64,000 nt of DNA from JBMNGW01 sp050950025. Its GTDB lineage: Bacteria > Spirochaetota > Spirochaetia > Sphaerochaetales > Sphaerochaetaceae. The translations under genes and the position numbers were made by a program. This document shows positions 36,599-45,258 of this stretch, piece by piece. How positions within the stretch are numbered: the stretch's first letter is position 1; each line of letters opens with the position of its first letter. The stretch lies in the NCBI GenBank assembly GCA_050950025.1, contig JBMNGW010000011.1:1-64000 (forward strand), given 5' to 3'. A model generated the notes under the pieces. It was not told the DNA's origin. It saw only the letters and a program-made list of their open reading frames with translations, and did not search any database.

Positions 36599-36921
36599 TA
36601 TTGGCCTCCCACAGTGACCACAGTGGCATCTTCAAGGACAATTTTTTGCAACTGCAACCCTTTTTCATGCGCTTGGTACAAAATTTGTTGTGGCCGTTGG
36701 TCCTGAGCAATATCGGCAGTGAGCACACGAATCTGTTCTTGTTTCCCAGCCTCTTCTTTACGAACACCTTGTTCAGTTAAGCGCAACTCTCTATAACGGG
36801 CGGCTTGAAAGACAACTGCCATAGCTAAAGCAAATAAAAGAGCAAGAGCGAGGATAACAATTAACTTACCACCCAAAGAGAGATGATCTGATCGTCTGAT
36901 ACTTTGATCTTTATAATTCAT
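36598..36921 (-). CDS. ftsL: Small bitopic protein, likely FtsL
   Basis: This 107-residue protein has a basic ~20-residue head, one membrane helix (LIVILALALLFALAMAVVF) and a charged, Gln-rich helical periplasmic tail suited to a short coiled coil. Position between rsmH and murF is that of ftsL. The ATG at 36921 (MNYKDQ) has GGGGG upstream; another ATG six bases earlier is possible. Sequence identity to known FtsL is too weak to see by eye, so this rests on size, topology and place. Confidence 0.7.
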   Translation of the reverse strand: MNYKDQSIRRSDHLSLGGKLIVILALALLFALAMAVVFQAARYRELRLTEQGVRKEEAGKQEQIRVLTADIAQDQRPQQILYQAHEKGLQLQKIVLEDATVVTVGGQ

Positions 36922-37855
36922 CGACATTCCCCCTTTTTTGGGCAACGCGCAATTTGGCACTGCGAGAGGGAGGATTTTCAGCATTCTCCTGATCGGTGGC
37001 AACAATCGGTTTTTTTGTTAAAATGGCAATAGTTGCCTCTTTGGAGCAGGTGCAAAGTGGTGCTTCAGCTGGGCAGACACACCCTTTGGCCTCTTCTTTG
37101 AACAACTGTTTCACCAAACGATCTTCAAGAGAGTGAAAACTAATAACCCCTACCCGCCCTTCAACTGCCAACAGTTCAATGGCTTTTTTAACTGCGGGCT
37201 GAATGCGAGAAAGCTCCGAATTCACTTCAATGCGTAAAGCCTGAAAACTACGGGTAGCAGGGTGCAATCGAGTGTGACGGTATGAGGGGGGAACTGCTGT
37301 GTAAATACAATCTGCCAGCTCTTTAGTTGTTTCAATCGGGTTCTTACTCCGTTTTTCAACAATAGTGCGACTGATGCGCCGAGAGTACCGCTCTTCTCCA
37401 TACTGATAAAGGACATTGGACAGCTCTTCGGCACTGTACGTGTTGACAATCTCAAAAGCACTAAGAGTAGCGGTGGGATCAAGGCGCATATCGAGTCTTT
37501 CATCTTTGTGAAAGCTAAAACCTCTTTCTGAGCCTTCGTAATGGTACATAGAGATACCCAAATCAAAAAGGATGAAAAACGGATTCGGTCCCTTATACGA
37601 GGCCAAATACTCATCAAACCAACTATTGACGGGAGTAAAACGGGCACCGTAATGCTGTAAGCGCTCTGTTGCCTTAGCTAAAATAGTGGGATCACGATCA
37701 ACTCCGATGACCGAAAGCTGAGGGTATGTATCTAAAAAGAGGGACGTATGTCCCCCTTCTCCCACGGTGCAGTCAATCATCAAACAAGGAGTGGGCGGCA
37801 CACCAAAAGCTTTTAGGACCTCTTGAGCTAAAACAGGGCGGTGAAGAATTTCCAT
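36911..37855 (-). CDS. rsmH: 16S rRNA (cytosine-1402-N4)-methyltransferase RsmH
   Basis: RsmH (MraW) methylates N4 of C1402 in 16S rRNA. The 314-residue protein starts MEILHRPVLAQEVLKAFG, has the SAM motif DCTVGEGGHTSLFLDTYP, VIGVDRDPTILAKA, FDLGISMYHYEGSERGFSF and HPATRSFQALRIEVNSEL. The ATG at 37855 lies one base past the mraZ stop, with GAGGGGGG upstream, so the pair is translationally linked. Confidence 0.96.
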   Translation of the reverse strand: MEILHRPVLAQEVLKAFGVPPTPCLMIDCTVGEGGHTSLFLDTYPQLSVIGVDRDPTILAKATERLQHYGARFTPVNSWFDEYLASYKGPNPFFILFDLGISMYHYEGSERGFSFHKDERLDMRLDPTATLSAFEIVNTYSAEELSNVLYQYGEERYSRRISRTIVEKRSKNPIETTKELADCIYTAVPPSYRHTRLHPATRSFQALRIEVNSELSRIQPAVKKAIELLAVEGRVGVISFHSLEDRLVKQLFKEEAKGCVCPAEAPLCTCSKEATIAILTKKPIVATDQENAENPPSRSAKLRVAQKRGNVDEL

Positions 37856-37856
37856 C

Positions 37857-38318
37857 TTATTTTCCCCCCTCTTGTAGCAGATGACTAAGGCTCTGGGAGG
37901 CTGAGGCAAAAGATGTCTCACTTTCAGAGAGGAACTGCTGGTAGGAATCGATGCTCCACAATTCTAAATAGGAACTGATACCCAAAAGAACCGATTCTTC
38001 TTTTAAGCGCAGACCGGCACTTTCTCGCAATGTGGGGGGGATAAGTAGACGACCCGATTTATCGATCTCGCACTCCATAGCCGGTGCAATTATCCGTCTT
38101 TGGAGCAACCTAAGGTTGGCATCAAACATGGCCCCCGGCCCATCCATAATTTTCATTCTGAGATTTTCAAAGAAGGGAGGAAGCATCAGCCAAAGACAGG
38201 GTTCAACAGCACGGGTGATGATAAGACTACTTTCGTCTTGCAAAGCCGAACGGAGCTTTGCCGGGATGAGAATTCTCCCTTTTTCATCAATTGTGTTGCG
38301 ATACTCACCAGTTAGCAT
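37857..38318 (-). CDS. mraZ: Transcriptional regulator MraZ
   Basis: This 153-residue DNA-binding protein has two AbrB-like swapped-hairpin domains, each with DxxxR: NTIDEKGRILIPAKLR and CEIDKSGRLLIPPTLR. MraZ forms rings and usually represses its own dcw operon. It heads a 14-kb same-strand run, and its promoter carries three fitting repeats (see 38355-38405). Confidence 0.96.
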   Translation of the reverse strand: MLTGEYRNTIDEKGRILIPAKLRSALQDESSLIITRAVEPCLWLMLPPFFENLRMKIMDGPGAMFDANLRLLQRRIIAPAMECEIDKSGRLLIPPTLRESAGLRLKEESVLLGISSYLELWSIDSYQQFLSESETSFASASQSLSHLLQEGGK

Positions 38319-38354
38319 GCACCAAAACCCCCATTAAGCAGCAGAAATTGGTCC

Positions 38355-38405
38355 TTTCTACCACTTTCTACCACAAACTATACCTTTTCACCCACCAGGA
38401 GGCAA
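38355..38405 (-). promoter_or_regulatory. mraZ/dcw promoter with three MraZ-type repeats
   Basis: On the minus strand -35 TTGCCT (38400-38405), a 17-bp spacer and -10 TATAGT (38377-38382) are overlaid by three direct repeats: GTGGGTGAAA (38386-38395, within the spacer) and two perfect tandem GTGGTAGAAA copies (38365-38374, 38355-38364) just after the -10. The 10-bp period and GTGG core fit known MraZ operators. Binding would block polymerase, so this is a likely autoregulatory switch. Confidence 0.8.
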
Positions 38406-38487
38406 CGGAATTTTGCATTAATTAACACGCCAAAATGGATTTAACCTCAAATACACTAAACACTTGTCAACCCCTACTCCCATTTTC

Positions 38488-38516
38488 ATGACATCCTTGT
38501 CTTCAAGTGTTAAAAT
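38488..38516 (+). promoter_or_regulatory. Promoter of the 73-residue gene
   Basis: ATGACA (38488-38493), a 17-bp spacer and TAAAAT (38511-38516) precede the AGGAG ribosome-binding site and ATG 38573. It points away from the mraZ promoter. Confidence 0.55.
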
Positions 38517-38572
38517 AAGAAGCAGTTGCGCAATACAAAAAAAGCGTTTACTGTATTTTCAGGAGATGTATT

Positions 38573-38794
38573 ATGCCGACCGAATATTATGGCAGAAAAT
38601 CACATAAAGAGGGGCGTTACGACTGGATTGTGGCAATCAATGATCTGGGATGCTTCATTACCGATCCGATGGAAGATTGGCAAAAAGATAACGATTATCG
38701 GGAAGAGGCACAGTCCAATCCCGCTTTATATGAGAAACTAGAATTTACACGAGCACAGCAGTTGCTGCGAAGCTGGAAAAGGGAGCTCCTCTGA
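38573..38794 (+). CDS. Small charged protein of unknown function
   Basis: This is a 73-residue soluble protein with many charged and aromatic residues. It has YGRKSHKEGRYDWIVAINDL near the start and a helical C-terminus (TRAQQLLRSWKREL). A promoter and a strong AGGAG site seven bases before the ATG support real expression. No signal peptide, membrane helix or Cys cluster is visible. It is divergent from mraZ and ends 4 bp before the convergent GH57 gene. I do not recognise the family. Confidence 0.68.
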   Translation: MPTEYYGRKSHKEGRYDWIVAINDLGCFITDPMEDWQKDNDYREEAQSNPALYEKLEFTRAQQLLRSWKRELL

Positions 38795-38798
38795 TTCC

Positions 38799-40409
38799 TT
38801 AGCCGTTATAACGGTTGCGGTTGCTTTGTAAGTTGAACATATTGTAATCGATGTCACCAAAAACAATGTTCCGCTTTTCCGCTTTTACTAACCACTCAGT
38901 ATTTACGGCGTTCTTACACATATTGTCATAAACGACATTCAAATTGCCGATATGCTCTTTGAACCGTTTTTCAGCATACGAAGCAGAGATACCGCTGTTG
39001 ATGATAAAAGGCCAGTCGCTTGACATTGCCAGCAGTACTTCACGTGCCGCCTGATTTAAAAAGCGCTGTTTTAATGAGCTTTGATCGGGAAAACGGAGTG
39101 CCAGCTCTTCAATTCTTTCAATTGCTTTATGGGCGTGGCGATACATCCATACATTGGAACCGTTAGCCCACACATGAGCATATCCACCCTCTCCCCAGCT
39201 GGAAGCTGAGGGTTGGAGCACTTGGTTTTGGGGATACTTTTGTAGATAATCGAGTTGAGTCTCAAAGACAATGGACTCTGTTTGGGCAGCTTTGCGGATA
39301 ACAGTCTCCAGCCAAGTAACCCCTTCGTACCACCAATGTCCAAAAAGTTCGGCATCAAAGGCAATGGTATAAAACGGATCACGATCAAGTAAGGGGGCTA
39401 TTTGCTCCCCTTTTCTTTGCACTTCATAAAGAAAATTATCGGCATGTTCAGCTACTTTTTGCTCGGCTGCAGCCGGGTCATAAAATCGCTTATGAACCCC
39501 TTTGCCTGTAATGGCATAGTATTTGAAACCGGTAAAGACCCGTACTTCAGGACTATGGATGTAAGGCTTTATGTAATGCAACGGTAAATCGTAACCAATA
39601 TCGCGATAAAACTCGCGGTAAGCAGGATCGGCAGGATACCCTTCGACATTTGACCAGACTAAATTGGTCAAATGAAAGTCTCGGGCAAACCCATGCACCC
39701 CGTTAGGACAAGCCACCGGAGCATAATTACCCCGTTTTACCGGCTCATTGGCTAAAGCTAATGCTTGAGCAGAAAGTTGGAAAAAGGAGAGTTCTTCTTT
39801 ATGCAGATACTCTTCAAGACCTGCTGCATAACCACACTCAGGAAGCCAGAATCCTTTAGGTCGTTTTTTGAAGTGGTTGATATGCGATTGGACAGCCAGC
39901 TCAATTTGAGCATTAATTGCTGCCGGATAATCGACATATAGGGGCAAATAGGCATGTGTTGCAGCTGTGGTAATAATTTCGATATGGCCACTAGCTTCTA
40001 AATCTTTAAATCCTTCCAAGACATTGCAGTGATAAATCTCAAAATATTCTTGCAGATTCAAATTAATGGCATCTAAGTACATTTGGGCTAAGGGGACACA
40101 TTGAGGCTCTTCTTGGCGGCAACGCTCCACCTCTTTTTCGCCCAATTCTTGGTGCAATTGAAGATATTCAGTAAAACGCCCCTGCATAATGGGATCGCTT
40201 AAGAGAGTACAAAGGGTTGGCGAAAGGCTGATGGTAATAGAAAAAGGAACCTGATCGTCCCGCAATTTTTTAAGCATTCGCAATAGCGGCAGGTAGGTCT
40301 CCCCAATGGCTTCAAAAAGCCAATCCTCTTCTAAAAACCGAGGATACTCGGGATGCCTGATATACGGCATATGAGCGTGTAGAATAAGACCGATTGAATT
40401 ACGCGCCAT
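38799..40409 (-). CDS. GH57 1,4-alpha-glucan branching enzyme
   Basis: This 536-residue GH57 enzyme has a DUF1957-type C-terminal part, the layout of Thermus/Thermococcus GH57 branching enzymes that form alpha-1,6 branches in glycogen. Motifs: ILHAHMPYIRHPEYPRFLEE (11-30), GFWLPECGYAAGLEEYL with nucleophile Glu191, FDAELFGHWWYEGVTWLE with acid/base Asp352, and PSASSWGEGGYAHVWANGSN. It is cytoplasmic. The gene overlaps the upstream DUF4912 gene by 11 bp, so both are probably one transcript. Confidence 0.88.
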   Translation of the reverse strand: MARNSIGLILHAHMPYIRHPEYPRFLEEDWLFEAIGETYLPLLRMLKKLRDDQVPFSITISLSPTLCTLLSDPIMQGRFTEYLQLHQELGEKEVERCRQEEPQCVPLAQMYLDAINLNLQEYFEIYHCNVLEGFKDLEASGHIEIITTAATHAYLPLYVDYPAAINAQIELAVQSHINHFKKRPKGFWLPECGYAAGLEEYLHKEELSFFQLSAQALALANEPVKRGNYAPVACPNGVHGFARDFHLTNLVWSNVEGYPADPAYREFYRDIGYDLPLHYIKPYIHSPEVRVFTGFKYYAITGKGVHKRFYDPAAAEQKVAEHADNFLYEVQRKGEQIAPLLDRDPFYTIAFDAELFGHWWYEGVTWLETVIRKAAQTESIVFETQLDYLQKYPQNQVLQPSASSWGEGGYAHVWANGSNVWMYRHAHKAIERIEELALRFPDQSSLKQRFLNQAAREVLLAMSSDWPFIINSGISASYAEKRFKEHIGNLNVVYDNMCKNAVNTEWLVKAEKRNIVFGDIDYNMFNLQSNRNRYNG

Positions 40410-41145
40410 CAGAGCCCTCCACCTGTTCGTTCAGCTTCTCCACCATCTCTCTGAGCATGGGAGACTCAACCATCACTCCCCCTTTGGTGACCAAAGAGGA
40501 AAACAGCAGCAAGAACTCTTTGCTGTTAGCTCCCAGTTCTTTGGTATGCTCCAGCCAGTGGCTTTTGGGAGTAGTAACGCTTGCCGATTGGCACAGCATA
40601 CCCACGTTGCCATTCTCATCACGATAATGTAGCGAAACACTATAGGTTCTTCCTCTTAGCGGTAAGTTAATGTTCCAGTTTGTATCGCTTGCTTCTATGT
40701 CGATGTCAAAACTCTCTTCAAGATGCTCGCCGTTAATCGTTTCATGAATGGTTACTTTAATAAAAAAGGTGAAAGCTTCTGTATTTTGTTCCAACTTTTG
40801 AAAATCGGCATTGCAGATACTCCAATAGGCATGGGCCCAATAGGGATCTTTGAATAGAAGATGGATGCTCGTTTCGCAGTATGATTCGGGGATTGGCTGT
40901 ACTCCCGGTAGCAGCCCGGAGTCTTCCATTTGATGATCAACTAACGAGGAGAGAAAGCGCTGTTGAGATGAGGGGCTGTAAGCGGCTCCTTCTGAGTTGG
41001 GATTGCTCTCCATCTCATCAAACAGTTCTTCCAATGCCTCGACCAAATCGTCTCGATCCAAGGTATGTGCATCATCTATTCCTTGCTTGTGCGCAACATA
41101 ACGCAACTCGTTCAAAGACAAGGCTTCAATGTTTTGTATCATCAT
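40399..41145 (-). CDS. DUF4912 protein with Rho-N/SAP-like head
   Basis: This 248-residue protein starts with a short helical domain (IEALSLNELRYVAHKQGIDDAHTLDRDDLVEAL) like the Rho N-terminal/SAP fold. A DUF4912 region follows from about 90: LLFKDPYWAHAYWSI, NWNINLPLRGRTYSVSLHYRDENG and SLVTKGGVMVESPMLREM. DUF4912 resembles carbohydrate-binding or glucan-associated folds, and its coupling with GH57 genes fits that, but its role is not established. The ATG at 41145 has GGGGAG eight bases upstream; further upstream in-frame starts lack a site. Confidence 0.75.
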   Translation of the reverse strand: MMIQNIEALSLNELRYVAHKQGIDDAHTLDRDDLVEALEELFDEMESNPNSEGAAYSPSSQQRFLSSLVDHQMEDSGLLPGVQPIPESYCETSIHLLFKDPYWAHAYWSICNADFQKLEQNTEAFTFFIKVTIHETINGEHLEESFDIDIEASDTNWNINLPLRGRTYSVSLHYRDENGNVGMLCQSASVTTPKSHWLEHTKELGANSKEFLLLFSSLVTKGGVMVESPMLREMVEKLNEQVEGSDGA

Positions 41146-41298
41146 GCACAGTGCTCCCCGCATTGATTCTTTTGCTTGCATCAAATAGCAAGATGCTGTA
41201 ATCGTAGAGAAATCGCCACAAATAGTCAACACGACAGACACTGAGGGCCCTTTTGCCAGCTCTACATATTCACCTCTATTTGTGCTAGCATACCCGCC

Positions 41299-43605
41299 AT
41301 GGAACGAAAAATTAACAGTCCTACCCCCTTAATCCTCCACGGCCACTTTTATCAACCTCCGCGGGAAAACCCTCTTACTCAGCTCATAGGCAAACAAAGT
41401 TCAGCAGCCCCGTATGCCGATTGGAACGAAAGAATTCACGATGATTGTTACCGGGCAAATGCTTTCAGCCGCTACTTAAATGCAGAGGGCCAAATCGTCG
41501 ATATTATCAACAACTACTCCTACATCTCTTTTAATATTGGTCCAACTCTTTTGTCGTGGATTGAAAAATATCATCATTCTACCTACCAAAAAATCCTGGA
41601 AGCAGATGCTGCCAGCCTTCAGCGCTTAGGCTATGGCAACGCCATTGCTCAGGCTTATAATCATACTATTCTCCCCTTAGATGCCCCCTCTGATGCCTTG
41701 ACTCAGATTCAATGGGGCCTTGATGATTTTTTCTTTCGCTTCCAACGCGAGGCATTGGGTATGTGGCTACCAGAAACTGCCATCAATCCTACCGTTGTCT
41801 CTTTGCTTGTCTCTATGGGAGTGAAATTTGTCATTCTTTCTCCCTATCAGGTGAAAGCCATTGAGCAGCCCGATGGACGAATGAAAGACGTTCAAGCCTC
41901 ACAAGTCCCCTATGAAAGGCCTTATCTTATCCAAGGCTCCGATAACACAGAGTTGGCTGCTTTTTTCTATCATGGAGATTTAGCTTCATCCATTAGCTTT
42001 GGCCATATGCTCAGAAGTGCCGATCAGATGTATGAAAGCTTGCTGAGCATCTGCCGCACAGAAAAACCACAGTTGCTGCACACTGCCACCGATGGAGAAA
42101 TTTACGGCCATCATGAACCGTTCGGCGATATGGCTTTAGCTGCTTTGATTAAAAAAGTAGAGAGCAAAAATGATTTTGAGTTTACAAATTATGCTAAAAT
42201 ACTTAGCACAACCTCCGCTACATTGCACGCTGTTCTTCATCAAGGAGAGGAACAAAAAGGGACAAGCTGGAGCTGCAGTCATGGAGTTAGCCGCTGGTAC
42301 AAAGACTGTGGGTGTAACACAGGCTCTTTGCCGGGATGGAATCAAAAATGGCGAACCCCTTTACGCCAAGGCTTTAATGAGGCGGCTTCTTTTATTGATA
42401 CAACGTACGCAGAGCAAATTACTGCTTTATTGGGCACTACTATCGATGCCCAAAAGCTCCTGCGCGCTTATATAAAAGTCGTTTCTCAACAGATGGACAT
42501 ATCTGCTTTTTTTGACCAGTGGGAAATCGAGGCTGATGTGCGCCCCAAAGTGGCAAAACTATTAGCCGGACAGCTGTTTAAACACTTTAGTTTTACCTCT
42601 TGTGGGTGGTTTTTCAACGATATTGGCGGCCTTGAACCGAGACAAGACATCCATTATGCCCTCACTGCTTTGCAATTATATAAAGAGTTTGGCTCTGAAG
42701 ATGCAATGCAAAGGCTTTTACAAACATTATCTGGGGCTAAAAGTAATACTGCTAAAACATTAAGCGGTAAAACAATTGCTGTTGAGTTGCTTAAAAAAAC
42801 GGCTGCAGAAGCTGAAGCAGCGGCTTATTTCTTGCTCAATCACACCGTGGCTCGTCCGATAGACCGTAAGCAATGGTATGGAATATATAAGCTCATCTCT
42901 TTTAGCAAAGAAGAAGAGCAGCCGTACCGCATTGAAATTTGTAATACCCTTACATTGACTCAATCGATCCTTTATGCCGATGCCCATATCGATGCTGATA
43001 ATGGGTATATTGTTGATTTGTCGGGCTTTGATTCTTCTGGTGCTACCCAGCAATTTACCCCTGATGATATTCCCCCTCGAATGCTCGAAGAAGTGTATCA
43101 TTGGATAGATTTATCGTTATCGCAAATCAGCGATGAGGGGCTTTATCGGATTGCCCGTGATATTCGCCATTATTCGCTTTTGATGAAACGGGGACGTTTG
43201 GCTCCGGCTGAGAATCTTTATGTGGAGAATATGGGAACCTGTTTGCGTGCTATACGCTCCTTATTTACTACTCCCGACACCCTTGATTGGCAACACAAGA
43301 AAACGAGCATCTCTTATTTGCTCTCATTTATCCAATTAAGGGGATCCACTCCCGAGCGCCGCATTGCCGAGCGAATTTTTACCGATGAAATTGAACGTAT
43401 CAGTAAGGAGATAGACACAAAAGGCTTCACAGAAGAAAAAGGAAATCATCTGCTGGATGTCTTATCCATTGCTTTGGCACACGGCTTTAAACCCTCAATG
43501 ACCAAAGCTCAAGAGGCCATTTTCCCCTTATTAGGCAATAATACGAGCTCTCCATCACTGACGAAACTGCACACCGCGCTCAATTTTTCAGCTCTTTTGC
43601 GTTGA
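41299..43605 (+). CDS. GH57 family glycoside hydrolase with DUF3536
   Basis: This 768-residue protein has an N-terminal GH57 barrel: LILHGHFYQPPRENP (12-26), MWLPETAINPTVVSLLVSMG with Glu159, and TDGEIYGHHEPFGDMAL with Asp265. A long DUF3536 C-terminal half follows. Such proteins are annotated as alpha-amylase/alpha-mannosidase-like, but substrate is uncertain. There is no signal peptide, so it acts inside the cell, perhaps on glycogen. It is divergent from the DUF4912/branching-enzyme pair and overlaps convergent recN by 18 bp. I see no clear ribosome-binding site before its ATG. Confidence 0.87.
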   Translation: MERKINSPTPLILHGHFYQPPRENPLTQLIGKQSSAAPYADWNERIHDDCYRANAFSRYLNAEGQIVDIINNYSYISFNIGPTLLSWIEKYHHSTYQKILEADAASLQRLGYGNAIAQAYNHTILPLDAPSDALTQIQWGLDDFFFRFQREALGMWLPETAINPTVVSLLVSMGVKFVILSPYQVKAIEQPDGRMKDVQASQVPYERPYLIQGSDNTELAAFFYHGDLASSISFGHMLRSADQMYESLLSICRTEKPQLLHTATDGEIYGHHEPFGDMALAALIKKVESKNDFEFTNYAKILSTTSATLHAVLHQGEEQKGTSWSCSHGVSRWYKDCGCNTGSLPGWNQKWRTPLRQGFNEAASFIDTTYAEQITALLGTTIDAQKLLRAYIKVVSQQMDISAFFDQWEIEADVRPKVAKLLAGQLFKHFSFTSCGWFFNDIGGLEPRQDIHYALTALQLYKEFGSEDAMQRLLQTLSGAKSNTAKTLSGKTIAVELLKKTAAEAEAAAYFLLNHTVARPIDRKQWYGIYKLISFSKEEEQPYRIEICNTLTLTQSILYADAHIDADNGYIVDLSGFDSSGATQQFTPDDIPPRMLEEVYHWIDLSLSQISDEGLYRIARDIRHYSLLMKRGRLAPAENLYVENMGTCLRAIRSLFTTPDTLDWQHKKTSISYLLSFIQLRGSTPERRIAERIFTDEIERISKEIDTKGFTEEKGNHLLDVLSIALAHGFKPSMTKAQEAIFPLLGNNTSSPSLTKLHTALNFSALLR

Positions 43606-45258
43606 TCCTAACATGGATTGAGCATGAGCTACCGCTTTTTCATCACTTTGCCTACCGCTAAGCATGCGCGCTAATTCTTGAGCCCGTTTATAATCGCGCA
43701 CCTCTTCAATGCGGGTATAGGTCCGCCCTCCTACCACCTCTTTGCGAACGACCAAATGGGAATCTGCTTTAGAAGCGATGGAAGCTAGGTGGGTAATGGC
43801 CACCACTTGGCGTGAAGCGGCTAAGGACTGCATTGTTTGGCCAACAGCAACGGCAACAGCTCCGCCGATACCTGCATCAACTTCGTCAAACACAAGAGTT
43901 TCAATCGCATCATTGAGAGCCAATACGCTTTTTACTGCCAGCATCACTCGTGATAATTCGCCCCCTGAGGCAATCTCTTTAAGATGGTGTAGCGGCTCCC
44001 CCACATTAGCTGAAAATAAAAAGTTGATCTGATCGGCTCCACTGAGTCCCAACGGTCTTTGAACTACTTCAATCTCAAAGGCAACATGAGGCATTCCCAA
44101 AAGGGCCAGGCGCTGAATAATCGGTTTCGTTAGCTCTAAGGCGGCTTGTTTTCGCTTTATTGTTAACTGCTTAGCTGCCTGTTGAGTCTGTTTTTCAATA
44201 ATCTGTACCCTTTTTTCTGCTTCTTCAATCAATTCATCCGAGTTTTGCGCTTTACTTAATTGGGCAATTGATTCATCACGGAACTGAATAACATGTTCCA
44301 ATAAGGGACCGTATTTTTTCTTCAGTCGCTGTAACAATGCCAAACGGCTTTGCATCTCATCTAGCTTGTACTGCGAAAAACTCATTCCCGATAGCTCATC
44401 CCGCATAGAATTGGCAATATCTTCAATTTCAATGGCGGCACTTTCTAATCTCTCTACCATAGGTTGCAGCTGCACAGCAGCCTTGGCCGCTTTTCTAAAA
44501 CTCTGCAAAGCAGTATTGAGAGCAGCTAAAACACCCTCATTTCCCATCCCTTTAAGCTCGCCATAAGAGGTTTCCAAAGAGCTTTGGATGGTCTCAAATT
44601 GAGATAACACGGCAATATCGAGTGCTAAAGCCTCATCTTCTTGCTCCACTAAAGAGGCTTGATTAAGCTCGTCCACGACAAACTGCAAATAATCTATCTC
44701 TTTTTTAGCAGAAGCTGCTTCACTAAGAAGAGTTGCTAGTTCTTTGCGCTGTTCTTCCATCTGCCTGAACAAATGCGAAAAAGCGGTAACCTCTTGCTCT
44801 AAGGTAGCATACGAATCTAACACTTTCCTCTGGTGTTCACTGTGTAGCAGAGATTGGTGTTCATGCTGACCATGGATATCAAACAACGCTTCACCGATAC
44901 TTTTTAAATCGGCAAGGGTTACCGGTATCCCTTGAACGTACACTCCCCCTCTGCCTTGGACTTTAATCAGGCGGTGGATTAATAAAGCTCCATCTTCTCT
45001 GTGGATGCCGCGCTGTTGGAGCCACTGGCAAAACGGATGCTCATCACCAAGGCTAAGGGCGGCAGTAACCGAGGCTTCTTCACAACCGCTGCGAACAAAC
45101 GAAGAATCGGCTCTTTGGCCCAAAAGGAGGTTTAAGGCCCCTAAAATAATCGATTTACCGGCTCCTGTTTCACCGCTGAGAACCGTAAAGCCTTTGTGGA
45201 ATTCGATGTGCATATCCTCAATGAGAGCTAGGTTCTTAATGGTGAGCGTTTCAAGCAT
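43588..45258 (-). CDS. recN: DNA repair SMC-like ATPase RecN
   Basis: This 556-residue SMC-like protein acts in double-strand break repair. It has Walker A in FTVLSGETGAGKSIILGALN (residues ~25-45), then RADSSFVRSGCEEA, long coiled-coil arms (about 155-340), the ABC signature KEIASGGELSRVMLAVKS and Walker B/D-loop TLVFDEVDAGIGG. The start overlaps the NAD-kinase stop region and has GGGAGGG upstream. Confidence 0.96.
   Translation of the reverse strand: MLETLTIKNLALIEDMHIEFHKGFTVLSGETGAGKSIILGALNLLLGQRADSSFVRSGCEEASVTAALSLGDEHPFCQWLQQRGIHREDGALLIHRLIKVQGRGGVYVQGIPVTLADLKSIGEALFDIHGQHEHQSLLHSEHQRKVLDSYATLEQEVTAFSHLFRQMEEQRKELATLLSEAASAKKEIDYLQFVVDELNQASLVEQEDEALALDIAVLSQFETIQSSLETSYGELKGMGNEGVLAALNTALQSFRKAAKAAVQLQPMVERLESAAIEIEDIANSMRDELSGMSFSQYKLDEMQSRLALLQRLKKKYGPLLEHVIQFRDESIAQLSKAQNSDELIEEAEKRVQIIEKQTQQAAKQLTIKRKQAALELTKPIIQRLALLGMPHVAFEIEVVQRPLGLSGADQINFLFSANVGEPLHHLKEIASGGELSRVMLAVKSVLALNDAIETLVFDEVDAGIGGAVAVAVGQTMQSLAASRQVVAITHLASIASKADSHLVVRKEVVGGRTYTRIEEVRDYKRAQELARMLSGRQSDEKAVAHAQSMLGSTQKS

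Noticed and set aside
38465..38470. A perfect TTGACA on the minus strand upstream of mraZ
   Set aside because: No -10 is found 16-18 bp downstream. The TTGCCT/TATAGT pair with MraZ repeats fits better.
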